A stretch of 64,000 nt of DNA, taken from Apricaphanius iberus. Its lineage: Eukaryota > Chordata > Actinopteri > Cyprinodontiformes > Aphaniidae. The stretch is taken from positions 372,001 to 436,000 of the forward strand of contig JAPXFQ010001135.1 in the NCBI GenBank assembly GCA_028564705.1. Reading direction: 5' to 3'. The first letter of the stretch is position 1, and each line of letters opens with the position of its first letter. Made by a program: the position numbers and the translations under genes. Under the pieces are notes generated by a model. The model did not search any database, was not told the DNA's origin, and was given only the letters and a program-made list of their open reading frames with translations. This document shows positions 55,951-64,000 of the stretch, one piece after another.

Positions 55951-57255
55951 TATTTAATCTCAATCATTTCAGGTCAGATGGTCAATTCTTGGACATAACT
56001 GGGGTTTTCAAACTTTTAAACAATCCCAAACATAAAAAAAAAAAATTGCAATTGATAAAACAGGAAAAACTTATGTATAGGACATTTTCAAACCACGTCT
56101 TTCACAGGGCCAATTCAGTTGATTCAAATGAACCGACAATCCTGATTAAACATTCAAAAACAACTTCTTAATGGCTAAAAACAGAACAAGGTTTCTACGC
56201 TACTTTAAAAAATTTGTGGGGGTTATGTTTATATTTGAGCAAGTACATGCTCTTCTGCTACCAATTCTTGTTTAAAATCATTGAAGTTGTAGTGTATGTC
56301 GTAGAATCATGTCACCAAATTAAAAACTTCGAATGAATCATTAAATAGGCTAAAATAATATGCTGATGAATGCACACTTCTGAACACATATATGTATTAA
56401 TTTCTTTGTTTTATTGTACATTCTAATATAACAAACAAGCAGAAGTTTCTTGTTTTAAGGGTGAGAAAAGGATGCATAACTTCTTAGCAGACGTGTTACT
56501 GGGAGTTTTTTTTTTTTTACCACATATTCATGCTGATTTTAAAACGGCTTCTCTTTGTCGTCTACTTGTCTGTCAAAAGCAGTTTAATGCATTTGGTTCT
56601 GGCATAATCTTATATGCCAATTTTTTTAGAATATTTACCGACATTTTATAGAGTTTCTGCTTGGAGCCAGAGGGGGATCTTAAAGCCCCTGTCAGCACAC
56701 CCTCTGAGTATTTATTTCTGAATAGTCATGAAGGACCATTTTAAAGTGTCTTAAAATCAGAGTTATTTCTATAAAGATAAAACAAATTTTTAAATCAATA
56801 AATGGCACTTTTTTTAGACACATGGAGGAAAATAGCTGAAATATTTCTTGTGAGGAATGAGCAAGGTGGCCATCTTAGAGAAGGTGTAGAGGTGGGATAA
56901 ATTTAATTACGGCTTCAAATATTCATTTGGCAAATGTATCAAGGTTGGAAACACAGGCCCAGAAATGCCAAGCCAGTCTGGCAGGCGCGTACAATAGTGG
57001 ATGGCAAATGACGGTAATCCATGAAAAGAGACCAGACATTTATAGAGAAGGACTCGCCATTGCACATCTCTGATGTTTGAGGGAATTGGCAAGATAAATG
57101 TGGGGAAAATATATAAAATAACCCAAAGCTGTTTTCCTTCCTTCATTTTAGTGGCTAAATGTCCAAATTCATTTGGGTTTAGAGACGTGTGAACGAAATT
57201 CATACAAATTACCAGATTTTTTTATGTTGCTTTTTTTTTTTTTAGGAATCAAATG
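55951..57255. other. AT-rich non-coding sequence
   Basis: No gene is recognised. 56.93-57.08 kb is more complex (GAAATGCCAAGCCAGTCTGG; ATGGCAAATGACGGTAATCC) and may be regulatory. The frames here have no domain resemblance. Confidence 0.4.
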
Positions 57256-57259
57256 TGGG

Positions 57260-58000
57260 TTATTTGGATTAACGAGATGCATATAGAGTCTTTCGGCTTC
57301 ACAGCAGGAGCTTTTTTCAAGTTAAAACAGAAATGAGACTCGTTCTCTCCTCGTCTTTTGTTCTCATGCCTCAGACGGTCACTCAGCGCGCTGACAGTCG
57401 CAGGAAACACGAGTACGTCTCTGCTCTCTGATCTAACACGCCTGCTGTCTCGTCTCCAGCTGTGCAACACGTTGTAGCGGCATCGCCAGCGAGACACCGA
57501 GCACAGGTGAAGGCACACCAGGGCACTTCCTCTTCCTGTGACAGCGAGCGAAGGTGGCCTACTTTGTCTCTGTTATCTCGCTTTTACGATTTAATCAGCA
57601 TGTCGGGGAAGGGAAGGATGGAAGAGTTGGGGGGGGGGCTCGTAGTGAGGAGGAGGTTGGAGGAGAGAGAGCTTGCCTCACCTTCCCAAGGAACAGAGCT
57701 GAATGAGAACTTGGGGCGATGAGTGGTGCTCAGAAGTACACCTATTCACATGAATCCCACCAACATCTCCTTAATCCCATTATAAACAACAATGGTTCAG
57801 GTCAACCGCCTTACTTTGACCTCCGGGGGATTTCCGATCCACTGAACACCCCTGGGGGGGGCAAACATGGGGTATCAGCTGGTACTCAGGTTTGCTGGAA
57901 CTGTAAGAAAATGGGTGCACAACAGCTAAATCTATCATGGAAACTGGTGCTGACCTACATTAGCGAAGCCACAAGCCATCTTCAGTTCACTTATTCACCG
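57260..58000. other. GC-richer unique region, function unassigned
   Basis: CpG frequency rises between 57.35 and 57.6 kb (TCACTCAGCGCGCTGACAGT; GGCATCGCCAGCGAGACACC), followed by poly-G runs near 57631 and 57853. The 105-codon plus frame at 57719-58036 contains a lone CWNCKKMG that resembles the start of a retroviral-type zinc knuckle, but it lacks the His and last Cys. This could be an untranslated exon, a regulatory block or a decayed element; none can be shown. Confidence 0.3.
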
Positions 58001-61000
58001 CATGCTACAAAGTATAATCAATTTAAAGCCACATAGAGTTTGCAAATGCAAGATTAGTGTAGTGAGGTCAAATAAAATAAACTGATGTCTGATAAGTGGT
58101 TCCAGAGTTTGCTTTGCTGCCTTGTGCAAATTGTTCGAGCAGCTCCTCGCATCTTTAAGTTCACATAAAAAAAAGTCCTCTTGTGGCCAAACAGGATCAA
58201 ACAAGGAAGTCGGGTGACTTTCAGAGTAATAACATCCTCGCTGACATGTTTCGAACCAACAGCTCCGGGTTCCTGTAAATGTTTCCGGCTTTCTTGTAAA
58301 ACCAAAACCTAATAGGACAGCACCAAGGAGCCCTAATCTCCCTTGATTAGTCAGCTCTGATGGCCTGAGCCTCTGCAACCCCGGTACTCTGCATCAGCTT
58401 TGCACCCGTCAGGATGTGCCTTAACGTGTGATACCACAAAAGGTTGCCGAGCGCGGCTTCAAAAACATCCATCCTAAAATACAAAGTCAGCAAATTTTTT
58501 CAGCCATTGATGGTTCAGCAACTATATTTGATGCCTTCAGTTTATTCTAATGAAAAAAGATAAAATATCACAGTCAGACTTCAGAGATATTTCCTTTTGA
58601 CTTCAAGCTGATTAAATATGGGCATATTACACACCTGAGGTTTTATAAAAAACGTAAGATCTAAAAAATTTGTGAATATCCTAAAATAATTATTGGACGA
58701 TAAATACAAAGAAACATTTTACTGGGTAAAAAGAAAAAAAAGCAGCTCCCACCAGAAGGTGAAAAGTCCAAACTGTTTTCAATTATCAGAAATATCTCTG
58801 AAATGAAGCAGTTCCTCATTTAGCTGCATAGTAACGTAGACTCAAAGCCAAGCCTTGTCACTATGTTCCAAATCAAGTGGCACAATATAATAAACAGGCA
58901 TTTTGATTTCTTTACTTTTCTTGTTGTATTAAATTTGCAAATGTGATTCTTGCAGACGGTAGGGACATACTGTCATCCAAAATATATCATAGTCCTCCAT
59001 GCAGTAACTTTACTGATTTGGACACAACTGAGTAACATGGTGAATCTTCCAATTGAGCCCCAGAAAAGAAAAAGCATAATAACAGATTAAAATCTTTATT
59101 TTTGGGCACAAATTTAACAGATTAAAAAAAACACATTAAACACAGTACAACACAACCTCCCCAACTGTAGTTATTCTTCTTGGATTTTACCTTTCCCTCT
59201 ACTAGAGTTGGTACCGCCAACTCAGTCCTAACTTTGATAATTACATAACTAGAACTTAACATCTTAAAATTCATTTCAGGTAGTCAGGCTAAAGCCATCA
59301 GAACAATCTCAGAAATATCAAGGATGAGCTCTCAAAGGAAAGTCAATATAAGCTTAGCTTAGAATAAATCATTTGGAGGTTCTATCATCTAAAACAGCTT
59401 TAACACTTTCACACTTTTCATGAGACTCTTGTTTGCAGATACATTCTAAATTTGCCAACCTACATATTGCTACACCAACTCCTAAAACATTGTCCTGCTG
59501 ATCAGCTGAGTTTTAGGTTTTTATATTACAGTGTTCTTTAAAATCTGACTCGTACAAATATCCTCTCAAGGCAAGAAGTCACACAGTTGTACAGTATGTG
59601 TTTTAGTATTGTTCTTAGTTAAGACCAGGTATGGACAAAATGAGTCATGACAGATAACAGTCAAGATAACAGCTACGCAGGATGGGAGAGTTATTCAAGA
59701 ACAAAGTAAACAACTCAAAGTCAAAAATGTCCTAATAAGACAAAATATATATTTTGAGCCCAACATCCGACTGTTGTTACATTATTAGTATTTATTTTTC
59801 CAGAGAGCAACATGTTCTGTTGCTACACTACCCGATACTCTGCAGTTGAAAAGCTAGTAATATCAGAAAGGAACAACCCGAGACAATAAAAGAACTACTG
59901 TTAGTAGTTGGGTTACCTTTCAGGGTATTCAAAACAGGTAGCAACCATTTACCACTCAAATACTAATATGCAGAAACCGCTTAAAAATGAGTTGTCCAAG
60001 CACACTGATCTTTGTTTCAGGTAAAACTAAAAGGAAAGAGCATTGTAAACTGAAACTGACAACGGTGACCTAAAAACATTGCGGGGGCTGTTGGAATGTG
60101 CATCTTGGAAAAACCTGGACAGGTTCTGTGTTTTCAAATGCTAAATGAACATGTTTATTTGATGAAATTGTACATTTTTGTGTGAAAGTTTGCACGCAAT
60201 TTAATTAGATACGAACTGTCAGACTGGCAAATATATTCTTCATTTCTGCCAAGTGAAAATAGAATACATAAAAAAGCCATTTTAGCATTTTTAACCAAAA
60301 CTCTGGATAAAAACATTTTTTCTCCTTATTTTTCTTCATAAGCACAACACCACAAACTGAAAAAGTTCAAGTTCTCTTGTTTAGCCACTAACATTTTTTG
60401 TCAGTAAAGCAGTACTGGAAAGACTAATACCAGTGTCAAGTTATTGCATATCTGATTTTTTATTTCACTGGTGTAGGAAGATGATACCTGCTGGAAAAAC
60501 CCTTATGGCATTGTCTTACTTCTGATTTGACGCTGTTGCTTTCAAAATTTGGATACCAGTCAAGTAAAAAAAGCTGATGGTTGCAACTTCTAAAGAATGA
60601 ACTCAAATGCCACTCAGATTATTAAAGCAATGACCAGTTCACCTCAGGATGCCGGATGGTTGAAATTGAATGTAAACTGACCACTTGGGAGAGCTTAAGA
60701 GCTCTGAAAGTGCATCTCCAGACTATCAACAGATAGATCGATGTATAGATCGATCGATCGATCATTGGAAAAGTAACCAGTCATGATGCAGTACAATAAA
60801 TTATATACACAGCAAAATATTTATATAAAGATGTGACAAGAGTTACACAATTTCCTTAATTGCTTAATTTCCTCTTATTTGGTTCTGCATAACATGTATA
60901 TTTCAACATGATAGCACAATGTGACAGCATATTTAATGTTATAATGGTTATAAAAAGTCAGAACCACTGCTCTTTAAAGTAGCATTTTTTTATTTTCTAA

Positions 61001-61190
61001 AAACTGTTTTGTGATCAACCTCAAAGTACCCAATTTGGTGCTTCTAAATTAATGTAGAGTTAACCACAACTTAGCAATGCATGACTTTGTTTCTAAATAG
61101 GAGACACTGATAGCCCTCTTTGTCATTGTGTGGAGGAATGAGAGACGATGGGACAGTTGGCGCAAAGGTAGAAGACTATAAACCAAAGAG
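58001..61190. other. AT-rich non-coding sequence
   Basis: No gene, SINE or transposon with recognisable ends. The 127-codon minus frame at 57995-58378 has no family resemblance. A short GATC-type array lies at 60731-60762. Confidence 0.45.
60731..60762. repeat. (GATC)n/(GATA) microsatellite
   Basis: GATAGATCGATGTATAGATC leads into four GATC units. Being self-complementary, GATC repeats can form a hairpin. Confidence 0.85.
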
Positions 61191-61192
61191 AC

Positions 61193-61218
61193 AAGGATGG
61201 ATGGATGGATGAATGAAT
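61193..61218. repeat. (GGAT)n/(GAAT)n microsatellite
   Basis: Four GGAT units and two GAAT units. This is the same word as LINE tails elsewhere in the window, but no LINE body is recognised upstream. Confidence 0.8.
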
Positions 61219-61551
61219 GTAGGAGGAGGAGAAGGAAGAGCGAGCGGGCTGATAAAGCCTGATCTGAGCCACGGGGCATTTATGGCTGTTGGGGAGACAG
61301 TTTGAGGAGGGGGGACGGGTGGGAGGAGGCATTGTGTGCTGTGTCCGTGCGTTTATAGGATTGAGCTCAAGTTTCCTTTGTGTTTCCATTTTGTTGAGGG
61401 ATTATGTTCTTTGAGAGAGTTGTGCATGCAGGCAGACACAGAGTGGAGGCGGAGAGGATGGGTGAGGTGGCTGGTTGGGTGTGAGGAGGGAACGAGGAAG
61501 GAGGGAGGATGTCTTTGTTCAGAGCATTGATCATAACAAGACAGATAGCAG

Positions 61552-61630
61552 AGGGTGTGTGTTTGTGTGCGTTTCTGCTGGCGTGTGTGTGTGTGTGTGC
61601 CGCGTTCTATGTGTGTGTGTGCGTGTGAGG
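61552..61630. repeat. Interrupted (TG)n tract
   Basis: Three TG-rich runs are separated by short unique words, followed by a GAGAGAGAG run to about 61642. It gives false Cys-Val repeats in the plus frames. Confidence 0.9.
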
Positions 61631-61639
61631 GAGAGAGAG

Positions 61640-62190
61640 AGGAAAGCAAGATGTCAAGACATGTAAACCAGCCCTGTAACAATTCAAAATCAATTTGCCT
61701 CCCAAGAAGGAGCTGCTCTGCGAGACAATTTTTCCTTTAAGCGTTTTCCAGGACTTCGTCCGATCTAAATAGATATCAGTTACATAATCAGGTTTTTGTC
61801 TGTCTGCCCCTGGAAAGTTTGTCACAGCGTAATTACCCTGCACGTTTTCCTGCTCACCGTTGACATTTGCAGAGTCACTGATCAAACACTCATTATAAAG
61901 ACGTAAAAAAAGGCTCTGACTGAGGCACGAGGCGAAGCAGCTTCCTCTGAAGCGTGTCAACTGAAGCAACAGTTTAACTCCTTCCCCTGAAGCCTAAGTC
62001 TCCAACAACCCTTCCCAAAAAAAAAAATAGCCAGGTTTCTCTCACTAATCGATTGGGGATAGATGAAACTCTGCGTCGTGGTGATAATCCGGGCACTTCA
62101 AAGTTTTCCAGCGTGTCTCATTTAAAATATACATCCTGGTGTGTTTACGTGGTTCCAAACCCACCGGGTAACCATTGTGCTTTCCTCAAC
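61640..62190. other. Unique non-coding sequence
   Basis: No gene is recognised. The 120-codon minus frame (61607-61969) begins upstream of the TG tract shadow and has no recognisable domain. Confidence 0.4.
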
Positions 62191-62194
62191 TTGT

Positions 62195-62425
62195 TAAAAC
62201 ACCACATGGTGCATTTGCATAGGATAACCAACATATAGCAAATCATTTGCATGCCTGAAAGTGCACTTGAGTAACCGTAATTACACGTGACACCAATTAC
62301 TCTGTTACTTTGTATTAAATTATAATGGAAAATTCCACCAGAGAATTGGAGCCTAATTGCATCTTAATTTGCATAATTTTGCATATTAATCACATCTCAG
62401 ATGAATAATAAATTTCAGTTTATTC
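62195..62425. promoter_or_regulatory. Candidate enhancer: cluster of octamer (POU) motifs
   Basis: ATTTGCAT occurs at about 62213 and 62246, followed by the near-matches AATTTGCATAATTTTGCATA and TGCATATTAATCAC near 62366-62390. The block also carries GTAATTACACGTGACACC (homeodomain core plus E-box CACGTG) and GAGCCTAATTGC. Two exact and two near octamers within 180 bases, in repeat-free sequence, fit a POU-factor-bound developmental enhancer. Binding and conservation cannot be tested here. Confidence 0.45.
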
Positions 62426-63655
62426 TTTTTTCTATTTATGCATGGTTTAAAAAAACAGGTTATAAGATAATTTGTAGGCAGAAACTATTACTAAGAACAT
62501 TTTGGAGCCAATTCCACCTTGTTAGGTGTCACTTAAGTCAAACATTTTTATTAATAAGCCTCACTTAATGAAATCCAAAGTTTTTCAAAAAGGGGTGGAA
62601 AAAAGGAGGAAAATATGATTTTTCTCCAACTTTGTGAATCCACTAAAATCTGTCCCGAATGCTGAAATTCCAGATTCATTCTATAACCATAATTCAAATC
62701 ATATTCAACTCTTTCTTTGGATTTTTTTATCCTGGGCAACACCTGTGCCAGCTATTTTGTGAGGCTCTCTGCCAGCTTCCTCTAAAACCAATACCTGTAG
62801 CCCAGAATAAATTTGAATTTACAAAAACAACATATTTTCAGATTTAAAAAATGCTATCCTCGCCAGCATAAAGTTATCCTAAAAACCTCATAATGAGGAG
62901 AAAATAGAGTTAAATTTTTAATATAGTCTATTGTAGAAGCGGTATAGAAAATGCTATTTCTATTAATCAAATATACTTTTTTTAATTATCCGTATGCAAT
63001 TTGTGCTTTTATTGTTTAAGATAAAATCCTATATAGACTTGTTTCAGTGATTGAGTTTTTGATACCTTATATTTAAACTTATGTTAACTTCTTCTGGATA
63101 TTTCGGGTTGGTTTCCTGCATGTCTTTTACTTTTGATAACATATTTTTATCCCAGCACACACATACATTTAATAAAACAGATATTTTAAATGGAGAAATG
63201 CTTTTTTTGTCGTGTTCTCTGTCTAGACTTTATAAATTATTTAACTTATGTGTTATGGTGTAAAACTAGTTGGTACTGTTGTGTTGGAACTTACAGACAT
63301 ATCCCTCCCCAACCTAACAGAATACAAAGTAATTCGGATATGCTAAAAATTGTGGGATTGCTTGCACTAAATCTCATCAGTCACTGATGAAGCTATCAGA
63401 TTACTGAACAAACCAAGGCTCCGTGTTTAAACAGACCTGCCTCGCACATTGAAGGTTTGTTCGGGACATCGTCCTTAGCTGTTATTCTGACCTAGAGGGG
63501 CTTAGCGTGGACAACAGCGCCACTCAGTGGCAGAGCAGAGGAAACAAACACACAGATGTTCCAGCTGTCACTGAGCGTTCACGCTCTAAACAGTCTTGGT
63601 AAAAGACTGTTTTTCCCGAAATTGTTTTTGGTTTTTTTGTTTGGTTTTTCCAAGA
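62426..63655. other. AT-rich non-coding sequence
   Basis: No gene is recognised. 63.39-63.59 kb is more GC-rich (CAACAGCGCCACTCAGTGGC) and unassigned. Confidence 0.45.
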
Positions 63656-63659
63656 CTGG

Positions 63660-63768
63660 GAAAAGACTGTATTATTGCATTGAAATAACTTTTCTTATAA
63701 AGTACCTTGAGATCACATCTGTTATGAATCGACGCTGTATAAATAATTTGAACTGAATTAAAAATAAT
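63660..63768 (+). mobile_element. L2-like LINE 3'-end fragment
   Basis: ATAAAGTACCTTGAGATCAC, ATCTGTTATGAATCGACGCT and GTATAAATAATTTGAACTG match the 3' terminus of the LINE at 42.5-43.7 kb base for base in order, with substitutions. Only about the last 100 bases are present. Confidence 0.75.
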
Positions 63769-64000
63769 TACTACAATATAATTATTTTGCTTAAAAAATA
63801 CATTTCTAATTTAGCTAAATGTATTCGGTTAGGGGGGAATTAGAGGTTGTTTTCCACAAAGCAATCACTACAACCTTCAACTATTTGTATAAAATCCATG
63901 CAGTTAGAGATTTTTTTTAAATTCATGCTTTACTTCATGCTCTACTTTTTCAAAGTTCCAACTTTCTAGTAACTTCTAGTACTCCATTGCTTTCTGTCTA
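63769..64000. other. AT-rich end of window
   Basis: Nothing recognisable. Confidence 0.5.

Noticed and set aside
57719..58036. Frame with CWNCKKMG resembling a retroviral-type zinc knuckle
   Set aside because: The His and final Cys of the knuckle are absent, no second knuckle, protease or polymerase follows, and no LTR pair was found. Chance resemblance is likely.
61340..61740. Several overlapping Cys/Val-rich or Thr/His-rich frames
   Set aside because: They are translations of the (TG)n and GA-rich tracts on both strands.

Overview
This window is vertebrate nuclear DNA, most likely from a teleost fish. It is AT-rich, has no dense coding, and carries the repeat mix typical of ray-finned fish: many decayed Tc1/mariner copies, L2/Rex1-like and RTE-like LINE 3' ends, piggyBac-, Harbinger- and hAT-like elements with terminal inverted repeats, and many (TG)n and (ATCC)n microsatellites. 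I cannot name the species. No complete host protein-coding gene can be supported. Nearly all open frames are chance or low-complexity frames, or pieces of mobile elements.

Layout. 1-8.7 kb is mostly unique sequence with a CpG-rich, purine-rich candidate promoter or first exon (about 5.6-6.35 kb), a possible splice donor at 6016/6017, and a good CTCF-like core near 7.9 kb. From 8.7 to 17.1 kb mobile elements dominate: a mariner-like copy, a tRNA-derived SINE next to an inverted repeat, a piggyBac-type MITE fragment, a complete-ended but dead Tc1 element, and a 5'-truncated L2-like LINE. One short unrepeated stretch at 15191-15327 (minus strand) looks like a real host exon. From 17 to 35 kb there are a LINE tail with a perfect 13-bp target duplication (19.1 kb), a 400-bp TTAA-flanked MITE (23.9 kb), a 583-bp Harbinger-type element (26.9 kb), and a Rex1/L2-like LINE copy (28.5-30.3 kb) split by a nested MITE. 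From 39 to 51 kb come an internally deleted Tc1 with both ends, an RTE-like tail, an L2-like LINE 3' end with a minisatellite in its 3' UTR, a hAT-like element with a perfect 8-bp duplication, and an unclassified element with subterminal GTTACAAC repeats. The 52-64 kb part is mostly unique, broken by a second copy of the Tc1 family seen at 13 kb.

Between the repeats are several stretches of higher complexity with homeodomain/POU-like AT cores (17.5, 25.9, 32.5, 42.0, 48.7, 52.1, 53.4 and 62.2 kb). They look like conserved non-coding elements, so the window may be intron or gene desert around a developmental gene. That is inference from composition and motifs only, as no alignment was possible. 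I saw no CRISPR array, operon, rRNA, intact tRNA gene or obviously new system. The most informative items are the transposon structures with defined ends and duplications, the lone candidate exon, and the octamer-rich block near 62.2 kb.
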